33,158 nt of DNA from Planctomycetota bacterium. GTDB lineage: Bacteria; Planctomycetota; PLA2; JAEUHO01. Made by a program: the position numbers and the translations under genes. The notes under the pieces were generated by a model that worked only from the letters and a program-made list of their open reading frames with translations, was not told where the DNA came from and ran no database searches. Location of the stretch: contig JAJDEM010000092.1 in the NCBI GenBank assembly GCA_029259795.1, positions 1 through 33,158 on the forward strand, given 5' to 3'. This document shows, piece after piece, positions 25,701 through 33,158 of the stretch (position 1 is the stretch's first letter; the number at the start of each line of letters is the position of its first letter).

Positions 25701-26345
25701 ATCGTCACCGGCAGCATACGCACGCACGATGGCGGCCACGGGACGGTCGGCCGCGTCGACCACGCGGCAAGCAAGGGCTACGCCCTCGAGCACCCGCAGG
25801 ACGATCGCGTGGCTGCGAAGACGTCCCCAGTTCGCGAGGAGCGCGCGCGTCGAGCGCCGGGGTGCCTCGACGACGGCCTCCACCTCGTAGTGCGGCTGGT
25901 TTGGGGCAACGAAGCTGCCGGATCCCGTTTCGATGCCGTCCAAGGCGAAGCGACCACGGGCGTCGGTTACGCCGCGCGCGACGACTCGCTTGTTGGTTGA
26001 CGGCGGCAGGATGCGATCGAACGGATCGTTCGCACCGAAGCGCTGGCTTCGCGAGGCCACCACCGCAACGCCAACGACCGGCGCGTCTGCCGCATCGAGT
26101 ACCACACCGAAGACGCGTCCGCTACCCCGGACCGGCGCCGGCTCGACCACCTTGGGCGGGGCTTCGCCGCGGGTCTCGAGCTGCGGGCCACCCTCATCGG
26201 GAGCCTTGCTCGATTCGTCGCCTGGCTCTCGGACGGGCTGCTCCCCGTGGTCCCCCGCGAGCCACCACCCGACGGCGCAGATCACGGCGACCAGCGCCAG
26301 GGCACCCAAGGCTCGTCCACCGCTCCCACGACTTCGCATGCGCAC
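22731..26345 (-). CDS. Large membrane-anchored protein of many carboxypeptidase-regulatory-like repeats
   Basis: 1204 aa. N-terminal TM 'GALALVAVICAVGWWLAG', then many 'GRVVDxxGxP(L/I)xxxxVxxx...xxGxFxxxGLxPGxYxLxV' repeats. Confidence 0.85.
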   Translation of the reverse strand: MRMRSRGSGGRALGALALVAVICAVGWWLAGDHGEQPVREPGDESSKAPDEGGPQLETRGEAPPKVVEPAPVRGSGRVFGVVLDAADAPVVGVAVVASRSQRFGANDPFDRILPPSTNKRVVARGVTDARGRFALDGIETGSGSFVAPNQPHYEVEAVVEAPRRSTRALLANWGRLRSHAIVLRVLEGVALACRVVDAADRPVAAIVRAYAAGDDVRPMSQTAWGFGPLATDEGGRFSIPSAPTGLLRFDVHVAGRLALRGLEVEVPETGEVVIRLGGANAGRVTGRLADGDGVAIDGATVLLDVRTETAGRANYVFQATTDTSGAFEVTGVPPGALVRLSARGAGWLPRSWRSLGRSVRAGEATHLELTLYRGSVLRGRVLDNEGAVVVGARVGAYGGSAHNRLHALTDADGSYTLLGLTPGDYELYVRARGYYDPEGPTIRAGGGSFSSGWHRVGGPNEHYQLRVEAAGSESERDFTIQRGMPLRGVVLAPDGSPAVGAQVRWRHQKPRRGGRSWQPEPVTIPSPGDLEPVAVTDAEGRFEHPGLGPAEAHWVILAHTEASCSEAVVVSDFDKPVALTLRLKGPGTLRGRVVDARGQPLPRLTVRLDAEGAGTVAIGMTDEHGAFEFDALAPATYQVNAMARVDRRWRTVGSSAKVPLEPPNEPAAIVINAVIPASGDSPWPRRTPAAKRLAITGTVLAPDGTRVDSGIVRVKVEGGRGASGAILRGAFEAQVGGSSLSFEVNDARDREGRRIMHAPFSLTGKSADKGPFTLQLGAGGVIAGRVVDDDGKGIPDVRVWIDTRRGRRGQVEGHRTNSDASGAFRLEGLTPGGHRLKLVLSAEYLGPREVSATTDDTDLTLSYTRGAVIAGQLLGPDGKGIENVEMSAMPGDRSTAKWVNARSGKDGRFRFAGLTQGAIYTVRARPWERDIGRSDLMLARERDVRPGREDLVLHLKVGGFIEGTLLRPDGSPAAAHMLSAFAKGETAGGVQATADGQGAFRVGPFPTGANVTVTAFPKAKTEDPLTRDGVLVPTLGLTLRLQTSRTRKGSVAAEGLVGFQWAWTTAGQPHGMRGPVESDGSFLLNRLPAAGTVTLYLYGRKDDRYVLVENVKTSGDPLELTFVEGRSIKGSIDPALRKRSTRLITIRAESVSHGFFKQTYPKQDGAFHLRGLPPGRYLLHVMDMQGKELTAVEAEAGAEGIVLR

Positions 26346-26441
26346 AGTCTACGCAAGGTGTGGCACCCGCGGGCGCCCTCGCGGAGCACCAGCAGTAGGG
26401 ATCTGCTCCGGCAGGCGCGCGTTTTGGGGTCCAATGCCGGG

Positions 26442-26720
26442 ATGGAACACGCGATCGAACACGACGTCGAGGACGAGCGCTTCACCCTGGATGGCGCCGG
26501 GGGCCTCTCCTACCTGCTCTACCGGATGCGGGACGCAACGACGATGGACACCACGACGACCTTCACCCCCCGCGGCGCCCGGGGCCAGGGGATCGCAGGC
26601 AAGCTCACCCGCGCCGCGCTCGACTATGCGCGGGATCAGAGCTGGAAGGTGGCGCCCTCCTGCTCGTACGTGGATGGCTGGATGCGGCGGCATGCGGAGT
26701 ACGAGGATCTGCGCGCGTAG
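26442..26720 (+). CDS. GNAT-like N-acetyltransferase (YjdJ-type, COG2388-like)
   Basis: 92 aa, ATG 26442: MEHAIEHDVEDERFTLDGAGGLSYLLYRM...TTTFTPRGARGQGIAGKLTRAALDYARDQSWKVAPSCSYVDGWMRRHAEYEDL. Confidence 0.85.
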   Translation: MEHAIEHDVEDERFTLDGAGGLSYLLYRMRDATTMDTTTTFTPRGARGQGIAGKLTRAALDYARDQSWKVAPSCSYVDGWMRRHAEYEDLRA

Positions 26721-26765
26721 CCGGCCGGGTTGGTCCTACGGCCCCATCCCGGATACGGTGCAGGC

Positions 26766-27137
26766 ATGGCACGCAACGTACTCGGCACCCCGCTCGTCAC
26801 CTGCTCCACCGACCCCATGACCGGGTGGTATCGAAACGGCCTCTGTGAGACCGGTCGCGACGACGTCGGACTGCACTGCGTGTGCGTCCGAATGACGGAC
26901 GACTTCCTCATGTACTCCAAGGCCGCCGGCAACGACCTCTCGACGCCGAATCTGGCGCACGGCTTTCCGGGCCTGAACGCCGGTGACCAGTGGTGCCTCT
27001 GCGTCCTGCGCTGGAAGCAGGCCTGGGAAGACGGCGCGGCCCCCGAGGTCGTGCTCGAGAGCACGCATATGTCGACGCTCGAGTTCGTCGACCTCGAGGT
27101 GCTGCAGGAGTACGGCGTCGCCGCCGACCCCAGTTAG
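26766..27137 (+). CDS. DUF2237 family protein
   Basis: MARNVLGTPLVTCSTDPMTGWYRNGLCETGRDDVGLHCVCVRMTDDFLMYSKAAGNDLSTPNLAHGFPGLNAGDQWCLCVLRWKQAWEDG, closely matching the DUF2237 signature as I know it. Confidence 0.88.
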   Translation: MARNVLGTPLVTCSTDPMTGWYRNGLCETGRDDVGLHCVCVRMTDDFLMYSKAAGNDLSTPNLAHGFPGLNAGDQWCLCVLRWKQAWEDGAAPEVVLESTHMSTLEFVDLEVLQEYGVAADPS

Positions 27138-27302
27138 TCGCGGGTTCGCGCCCGCCGGTGGTGCGGCCAAGCCCAGCCCCTCCCTTTCGGCAACTGCAAG
27201 CAACCAAACAAGCACTCATCAGGATTCGTCAAGTCGCGCGCCCAGGCCATCGATAGGGATCCCGAGACGCGGATGGCCCTGCCCTCCGCAGTGAGGATGG
27301 GT

Positions 27303-27974
27303 ATGTCCAAGCGCACTGACCAAGGCTTCTCCCTGATCGAGCTGATGATCGTGATCGCCCTGATCGCGGTACTCGTGGCGATTGCTGCGCCCAATCTCTT
27401 CGCCGCCCGCCGCGCCGCCGACGAGACCCGCGCACTCGCGATGCTCCGCAACATCACCGCGGCGCAGGCTCAGTTCCGGCAAAACGCCCGCGCCGACACC
27501 GACGACGACGGCGCCGGCGAGTACGGGGGCTTCCTCGAGATGGCCGGGACGATCGCGGGTCGCCAGGCCTCCCCCCTCACCCCTGCCGTTCTGACGGCCA
27601 GCCTGGGCATGCTGAATGCCGCAGGCGAAGCGAGGCGCGGCGCGTACTTCTTTCGCGTGTTCCTCCCGGATGCGAACGGCGCCGGCGTAGCAGAACCCAC
27701 CACAGGGTTCAGCGACGATGGCTCCGTCAGCAGCGACAACGCCGAGACGGTCTGGTGCTGCTACGCCTGGCCGATCAATGCGCAGGGAACCGACAACCCG
27801 ACGTACTTCACCAATCAGTCGGGCGTCCTGCTCGCCACCCGAGGCGCCGCCTACGGAGGATCGGGCGGCGGCCCGGCAGCAGATGCTGCCTTCGCTACCG
27901 CCGGCTCCATCCTCACGCCGGTGACGCCCGGCACGACCGGATCGGACGGCAACGTCTGGGTCGCGGCCGACTAG
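27303..27974 (+). CDS. Type IV pilin / type II secretion pseudopilin-like protein
   Basis: Prepilin signal 'MSKRTDQGFSLIELMIVIALIAVLVAIAAPNLFAARRAADE' (G/FSLIE cleavage context). Confidence 0.85.
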   Translation: MSKRTDQGFSLIELMIVIALIAVLVAIAAPNLFAARRAADETRALAMLRNITAAQAQFRQNARADTDDDGAGEYGGFLEMAGTIAGRQASPLTPAVLTASLGMLNAAGEARRGAYFFRVFLPDANGAGVAEPTTGFSDDGSVSSDNAETVWCCYAWPINAQGTDNPTYFTNQSGVLLATRGAAYGGSGGGPAADAAFATAGSILTPVTPGTTGSDGNVWVAAD

Positions 27975-27979
27975 CCCGG

Positions 27980-30280
27980 CTACATCCCGTCGATCCAGGT
28001 CCCGATGACGTCAAGGCCGGCGCCGTGAACGCGGCCGCTGCCAAGGCGCGGCATACGCCGCCCGTCCAGCGTCTCCATGCGGAGCCAGAGCACGCTGTCG
28101 CTGCGTGAGCCGGGCGTGATGACGCGCGGGGTCGCCAGTCCGAAGTCACCCTGCCCCGGCGGTACGTCGATCGCGTTCATGGCCGCATCCGGAACGCGCC
28201 AGCGAAAGTCCAGGTTGCCCGGCGCCGTGCCGTTGGCCCGGTGGCATTGCGCACAGTTCGTGGCGAGGTAGGCCCTCGCGCGCGTGGTCGACGTACCAGC
28301 GGTCCCCTGGGGGTCGGGCCAGGCCTCCAGCGAGGCAGAGGCACCGATGTCCGTCGTGAAGAGGGCGACGTGGTTCCACGCACGCAGCTGATTGTCGATG
28401 ATGACCTGGCCTGCGGCCACGGGATCCGGGTAGTCGTGGTCGCGGTTGAGCTGCCCCGTGCGCACGCCGAGGACGCGTCCGGCCGGCTCCGTGTGGCACT
28501 GCATGCAGTCCGTGCGGCTCGGGTAGCGCCAGGTCTGGTCGCGCTGCCCGCCCGGTGCCGACGGATCATTGATCGTGAAGGTGTCTTCGGCGGCGCCGGG
28601 GAGCAGGACGGCATCGGTCTGCGCTGCGTTCCAGCGGTAGGTGTAGCCAGCCCAGCCCCCTGCTTCGCGCACGAGGACGCGCGTCTCCAGGCGTCGCCTG
28701 GATCCGGGGTCCCCGACGGTCAGGGCAAGCTCGAAGTGCTTCACGAAGAGTGTGCCTTCCGGGAAGGTCCACGGATCTTGCGCCGAGAAGCCGATCTGCC
28801 CCCCCGCGGGGAGCGCGATCCAGCGCTGCTTCTCGCTGTCGTCCGACCAGAGCCGGGCGTTCACCTCGTAGGGAATCACGCCCGTCGCAGGGCTCAGCGT
28901 CGCGAGGTCGCTGAAGAGTCCCGTCTCGCTCAGCAAGCCGGGGAACGGCGGCGGCGACACGCCTCCCTGGGGCTCGGCGAAGCGGCGGATCTGTCCATTG
29001 AGGGAGATGGCGTAGAGCTCGCCGCGCGCGTCTTCGCCGAAGCTGCACGTCTGGCCCAGCGTGTTGATCTGGAGATTGCTTGTCGCTGTGCCGTCGTTGT
29101 GCGTCAGGCCCCAGATGCGACCGCTGCCGTAGTCGGCGTAGACGTAGACGCCCCGCAAGCTCGGCACGTCCTGGCCGCGGTAGACGTAGCCGCCGACCAC
29201 GGTGGTGCCGAGTGATCGGCCGTACTCGACGACGGGTCCCTGCAGGCCGCCGGGTACACCGCCCTGAGGCGCGTTGTGCACGGAGGTGCCCTCGATGATG
29301 CGCCAGCCGTAGTTGCCTCCACGCCGGACGAGGTCGACCTCCTCGCGTGTAACCTGCCCGACGTCGCCGCACAGCAGCTCACCGGTGTTGCGGTCGAAGG
29401 AGAAGCGCCACGGGTTGCGGAAGCCGTACGCCCAGATCTCCTCGCGGAAGCCTTGGACGCCGACGAAGGGGTTGTCGGCAGGAATCGCGTAGCGCTGCTG
29501 CGCGCTGCTCCCGCGCACGTCTACGCGCAGGATGTTGCCGTGGAGCGTGGTGGTGTCCTGGCCGTTGTTCCACGGGTCGCCGCCCGAACCGCCGTCCCCA
29601 AAGCCGATGTAGAGCATGCCGTCGGGTCCGAACGCGAGCATGCCGGAGTTGTGGTTCCACGCGGGCTGGGAGAGCGTCAGGATCTCCAGCTCAGACGCCG
29701 GCGAGGCGGAGGGCGCGCCGCCGCCCGGAGGGAAGGTTGCGGTGTAGCGCGCGATGCGCGAGCGGCGCGGATTGGCCATCGAGTAGTGGACGTAGAAGAA
29801 GCCGTTGGTGGCGAAGGCCGGGTCGAAGCACAGGCCAAGCAGGCCTTCTTCGTTGGTGTCGTAGGCCACGGGGCCGCCGACGTCATCGCGCAGGTCGACC
29901 AAGACGCTCGCAGACAAGACGGCGTCGTCGTTGTCGAACACGAGAATGCGCCCTGCCTGTTCGAGCACGTAGAGCCAGTTCGAGGCATCGGGCGCATGCG
30001 TGAGGAACACCGGGCGCGTGAAGCTGAGGTTGGAGAAGGCGCGGTTCAGATCCACCGCCTGGGGCTGCGGGTTGTTGATCGGAAACGTCAGGGCGGCCGT
30101 GGCCGGGCGCGTGGCGAGGCCGAAGGGCGCCGGGGCGGGCGGCAGCGGGTCCTCGGGCAGGGTCGCGGGTGCCCCGCCTCCCCCGCCACCACAGGCCACC
30201 GCCAGGAGGCAGGCCAGGCTGAGCACGACGGGCAGCAGGAGGACGGGTCGGACGGTCGCAGGCGGTGCGGGTCGGGTCAC
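27980..30280 (-). CDS. Lipoprotein: PQQ-type glucose/sorbosone dehydrogenase domain fused to SO2930-like diheme cytochrome c domain
   Basis: Probable GTG start at 30280: MTRPAPPATVRPVLLLPVVLSLACLLAVACGGGGGG. Dehydrogenase motifs 'GLLGLCFDPAFATNGFFYVHYS', 'NHNSGMLAFGPDGMLYIGFGDGGSGGDPWNNGQ' and 'EIWAYGFRNPWRFSFDRNTGEL'. C-terminal CxxCH motifs 'DCMQCHTEPAGRVLG' and 'NCAQCHRANGTAPG', ending 'RRMPRLGSGRVHGAGLDVIGTWI'. Confidence 0.85.
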   Translation of the reverse strand: MTRPAPPATVRPVLLLPVVLSLACLLAVACGGGGGGAPATLPEDPLPPAPAPFGLATRPATAALTFPINNPQPQAVDLNRAFSNLSFTRPVFLTHAPDASNWLYVLEQAGRILVFDNDDAVLSASVLVDLRDDVGGPVAYDTNEEGLLGLCFDPAFATNGFFYVHYSMANPRRSRIARYTATFPPGGGAPSASPASELEILTLSQPAWNHNSGMLAFGPDGMLYIGFGDGGSGGDPWNNGQDTTTLHGNILRVDVRGSSAQQRYAIPADNPFVGVQGFREEIWAYGFRNPWRFSFDRNTGELLCGDVGQVTREEVDLVRRGGNYGWRIIEGTSVHNAPQGGVPGGLQGPVVEYGRSLGTTVVGGYVYRGQDVPSLRGVYVYADYGSGRIWGLTHNDGTATSNLQINTLGQTCSFGEDARGELYAISLNGQIRRFAEPQGGVSPPPFPGLLSETGLFSDLATLSPATGVIPYEVNARLWSDDSEKQRWIALPAGGQIGFSAQDPWTFPEGTLFVKHFELALTVGDPGSRRRLETRVLVREAGGWAGYTYRWNAAQTDAVLLPGAAEDTFTINDPSAPGGQRDQTWRYPSRTDCMQCHTEPAGRVLGVRTGQLNRDHDYPDPVAAGQVIIDNQLRAWNHVALFTTDIGASASLEAWPDPQGTAGTSTTRARAYLATNCAQCHRANGTAPGNLDFRWRVPDAAMNAIDVPPGQGDFGLATPRVITPGSRSDSVLWLRMETLDGRRMPRLGSGRVHGAGLDVIGTWIDGM

Positions 30281-30529
30281 AGGCTCTCCGGGTGCGGAGG
30301 TCTTCGGGGCTGAAGGTCTCGAAGATCTCCGGGGCTCAGGGCGTGCACCCCCATGCACGGGCGTCTTGTTCGCAGCCGTCTCCCAGCCTACCCCTCGCTT
30401 TCCGCGTTGGCACGCGCCCATGCGGCGGGTGTGTCGATCTGGTCGGGTGAACCCGGGACGTCCGTCGCCCGAACGGAGATGCAGGCCTTTTGCGAACGCT
30501 TGGCCGCGTGGCCTCTAGGCTTCTTCTTG

Positions 30530-31687
30530 ATGAAGCGCGGCACGTTCCTCCTGCTGGCCCTCGCATGCCTCAGCAGTGTCGCGCACGCAGAGGATCACCC
30601 CCTCCCCGTCGCCGTGGGCGGCATCATCGTGGACGAGCAGGGCCACCCGCTGCCGGGGGTGCGCGTCTACGCCGGTCTCTATGAGGCCCCGAACAGCACA
30701 CACACCGCGAGCGACGGCACCTTCACACTCAGACTTCGAGCCGCAACCATCCCGCTGTACATCCAGCACAACGGCTATGTCGCCTACGAGCAGGACGTCG
30801 CACGGGGTACGCTCGATCTACGCATCACCATGCGGATCGGCGGTCGCGTGCACGGTCGCCTGGAGGTACCCGCAGGCAGCAAGCTCCCGGCAACGGTCAA
30901 GCTCCTCACAGACGATGTGCGCGGCGGCCGGCACATCGCCACGGTTGCTTGGGACGGCCGGTTCATGATCGGTGGCTTCGCGCAGGGCAAGTCCCGCTTC
31001 CTCGGAATCTGGGCGCCCGGGTTCATGCCCATGCGGCTCGGTGCCGTGGCCCTCGATCCTGCCAAGCCGTGCGACCTTGGCCGCGTGAAGCTCAGCCTTG
31101 GGCGGCGCGCGACCGTGCGCGTTCGCGATCAGGCAGGCAAGCCGGTGAAGGGTGCGCGGGTGCGCCTCAACAGCACACGCTGGAGCGGCTTCTCATGGGA
31201 TGTGACGACCGATGCAACCGGCGACGCCGTCGTGCCGCACGCAACGGAAGACCTCCTGCGCGCCGCCGTGCATGGCCCCGACTCCGACTCCGGCGCGTGG
31301 CTGGAGATGCTGCCCGCCGGCGCCGGAAAGCCGGCAAATGTCACGGTCGTGGTCGAACACCCCGTCACCCTGCATGGCACGCTCGTCTGGAAGGGCGAGG
31401 GCGAGGCTCCCTGGGCCGGCAAGCACGGAGTCTCCGTGTCCGTCACTGCGCACGACGACCCCACCCGGTCGCGCAGCTGGCGCGGCCAAACCATCGGGAA
31501 CGGCAGTGCGGAAGTGTCGATCCGCGGCGCCGTGCCGGGCGACTGGAAGAAGGTGGAGATTCGCGTGGCGGTCGGCAAGCGCTGGTGGACACTCCAGCGT
31601 GAGCTTCGCATTCCGCGCGGCGACAAGCCGCGGACCGTGTTCGAGCTCAGCGAGATCACCGTGCGAACGCCGCCCGACGAACGCTAG
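30530..31687 (+). CDS. Exported protein with carboxypeptidase-regulatory-like domain
   Basis: ORF trimmed to ATG 30530: MKRGTFLLLALACLSSVAHAEDHPLPVAVGGIIVDEQGHPLPGVRVYAGLYEAPNSTHTASDGTFTLRL... Confidence 0.78.
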   Translation: MKRGTFLLLALACLSSVAHAEDHPLPVAVGGIIVDEQGHPLPGVRVYAGLYEAPNSTHTASDGTFTLRLRAATIPLYIQHNGYVAYEQDVARGTLDLRITMRIGGRVHGRLEVPAGSKLPATVKLLTDDVRGGRHIATVAWDGRFMIGGFAQGKSRFLGIWAPGFMPMRLGAVALDPAKPCDLGRVKLSLGRRATVRVRDQAGKPVKGARVRLNSTRWSGFSWDVTTDATGDAVVPHATEDLLRAAVHGPDSDSGAWLEMLPAGAGKPANVTVVVEHPVTLHGTLVWKGEGEAPWAGKHGVSVSVTAHDDPTRSRSWRGQTIGNGSAEVSIRGAVPGDWKKVEIRVAVGKRWWTLQRELRIPRGDKPRTVFELSEITVRTPPDER

Positions 31688-32625
31688 CCCCTCTTGGGCG
31701 TCGTCTTCTCGGGCGGTGCCTTCTTGGCAGGCTCGAACGACACGCAGCGGTTGGAAAACGCCGCGCCGTCGAAGCTGGCGAGCGGGAACCGCGCGACGTC
31801 GCTGCTGCGCTGTGCTCCGGCGGCGAGCAGCAGCGGCGTGAAGTGCTCGACTGTCGGGTGGTTCGTGCGGGCCGCGGGTGCCTTCTTTTGCCAGTCGAGC
31901 AAGGCGTCGACATCGCGCGTGCGCAGCGTCTGCTCGGCCCACGCATCGAACTCAGCAGCCCACGCGGGCGTCTCCGCGCCGCGCTTGGCGCGGTAGCGCA
32001 GGTTGTGGGTCATCTGGCCGCTGCCGAGGATGAACACGCCTTCGTCGCGCAGCGGCCGCAGCGCCTGTCCCAAGCGAAAGAGCGTCTTCGGATCACTGCT
32101 CGGCAGCGACACCGAGAGCACGGGCACGTCAGCCTTGGGATACAGGCCCCGCAGGGGGACCCAAGCCCCGTGATCGTGGCCGCGCTTGGGGTTGCTGCGC
32201 ACCTTCGTCGTCGGCGCCAGCACCTGGGCGACCCGGCGTGCGAGCTTCAACGCGCCGGGCGGCGCATACTTCAGCTTGTAGAGCGCCCGCGGGAAGCCAC
32301 CGAAGTCGTAGATGAGTGGCACGGGCGTGGTCGCTCCGAGCGTGACCGGCGCTCGCTCGTAGTGCGCCGAGACCACCAGCACCGCAACGGGGGTGGCCAT
32401 GGATGCGGCCCACGCGCCCCACTCGCGGTTGCGCACGGCACTGAGCGCCATCATGGGCGAGCCGTGGGAGACGAAACCCACCGGCATGGAGGGGATGGCG
32501 CGCGGCTTCGGCACCGGGTCCGCCGCCTCGAGAGAGCGGGCGCCGAACGCAGCGAGCGCTCCGGTCGCAGCCCCTGCGGCGATCACCTGACGGCGGGAGA
32601 GATGCGGATCGGATGTGGCGGTCAT
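31684..32625 (-). CDS. LigB-family extradiol dioxygenase (4,5-DOPA dioxygenase / YgiD-like) with Tat-type signal peptide
   Basis: ORF trimmed to ATG 32625: MTATSDPHLSRRQVIAAGAATGALAAFGARSLEAADP, then metal-ligand-type histidines in 'GFVSHGSPMMAL', 'VVSAHYERAPV', 'KRGHDHGAWVPLRGLYP' and 'TVEHFTPLLLAAGA'. Confidence 0.85.
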   Translation of the reverse strand: MTATSDPHLSRRQVIAAGAATGALAAFGARSLEAADPVPKPRAIPSMPVGFVSHGSPMMALSAVRNREWGAWAASMATPVAVLVVSAHYERAPVTLGATTPVPLIYDFGGFPRALYKLKYAPPGALKLARRVAQVLAPTTKVRSNPKRGHDHGAWVPLRGLYPKADVPVLSVSLPSSDPKTLFRLGQALRPLRDEGVFILGSGQMTHNLRYRAKRGAETPAWAAEFDAWAEQTLRTRDVDALLDWQKKAPAARTNHPTVEHFTPLLLAAGAQRSSDVARFPLASFDGAAFSNRCVSFEPAKKAPPEKTTPKRG

Positions 32626-32742
32626 CGGTCGTGCCTCCGGGCAGAGCGTAGCTGAGTCCGCGGGGGGAATGTGCGCAACGCGCCCAAGCCGTGAAGGCAG
32701 ATTTGGCTTGCCCCTCCCGGAGGCCGCGACTGTCATTGCGCG

Positions 32743-33158
32743 ATGGACCTGCGACCCTCCCAACAAGCCGCGCTCGACCACGTCACGCACTACGCCCGGG
32801 AGCGGGCGGCGGGCGGCCGTGCGCTGATCGATCACGTGCTGCGCATGGCCGACATCGCGGCAGCCGACTTCGAAGACGCCGTCGCTGCGATTCGAACCCA
32901 CGCCCGCGTTGGGCTGCATTTCCACCCCGATCGCCCCGGGGCCGATGGCACGACGGTGGTCGAGGGACTCTTGGCCACCGGCGTCTACCGGAGCCAGTTC
33001 GAGACGCAGCTCTCCAGCGGCAGCGTGACGGCCTACGCCAGCGGCGCGCGCGACCTGTGGGAGCAGGAGCTCTTCGGCGGGGCCTACCAAGCGGATGGAG
33101 CCTCGGCAGCGGAGCGGCCCAAGTATGGCGCGCTCGATCTCCAGCGCCACGCCGACGG
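32743..33158 (+). CDS. DUF3626-like protein, C-terminus truncated by window edge
   Basis: Open frame from ATG 32743 to the window end: MDLRPSQQAALDHVTHYARERAAGGRALIDHVLRMADIAAADFEDAVAAIRTHARVGLHFHPDRPGADGTTVVEGLLATGVYRSQFETQLSSGSVTAYASGARDLWEQELFGGAYQ. Family call from memory of the HFHPDR signature. Confidence 0.7.
   Translation, partial: MDLRPSQQAALDHVTHYARERAAGGRALIDHVLRMADIAAADFEDAVAAIRTHARVGLHFHPDRPGADGTTVVEGLLATGVYRSQFETQLSSGSVTAYASGARDLWEQELFGGAYQADGASAAERPKYGALDLQRHAD

Noticed and set aside
24474-26000. 508-aa plus-strand ORF
   Set aside because: Antisense to the 1204-aa repeat protein; no motif, R/H/A-rich.
29276-30313. 345-aa plus-strand ORF
   Set aside because: Antisense to the PQQ/cytochrome lipoprotein.
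32626-33150. N-terminal extension of the DODA-like ORF
   Set aside because: Antisense to the DUF3626-like CDS; a Tat-like signal begins at 32625.
1-33158. Prophage, integrative element or CRISPR locus
   Set aside because: No integrase, transposase, phage structural gene, tRNA-associated repeat or spaced repeat array seen; the HTH/Fic pair alone is not sufficient.

Overview
This 33 kb, GC-rich window is ordinary chromosome from a bacterium with a large exported proteome. Planctomycetota-like is my inference from protein style only. Genes are densely packed, and I support 25 CDS, two of which run off the window edges. I saw no rRNA, tRNA, CRISPR array or transposase.

Most genes encode envelope or exported proteins: an RND/MMPL transporter, four proteins with repeated carboxypeptidase-regulatory-like (CarboxypepD_reg) beta-sandwich modules, two tandem TPR + LamG/DUF1080-like proteins, a transmembrane Ser/Thr kinase, a beta-propeller lipoprotein, and a fusion of a PQQ-type sugar dehydrogenase with an SO2930-like diheme cytochrome. 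There is also a Fic/HTH pair of toxin-antitoxin type and an apparently exported LigB/DODA-type dioxygenase.

Three loci deserve follow-up:
(1) Positions 19487-22723 form a translationally coupled four-gene operon around an exosortase (XrtH-like). The first gene carries a CTERM-like sorting signal in mid-protein, followed directly by a lipobox.
(2) Positions 16722-19373 encode an ECF sigma factor fused to a transmembrane helix and extracytoplasmic modules. A well-formed Shine-Dalgarno plus in-frame GTG sits at the fusion junction.
(3) A tandem-STN-like lipoprotein gene is divergent from that sigma fusion.

All family assignments were made by eye from motifs; no database search was run.
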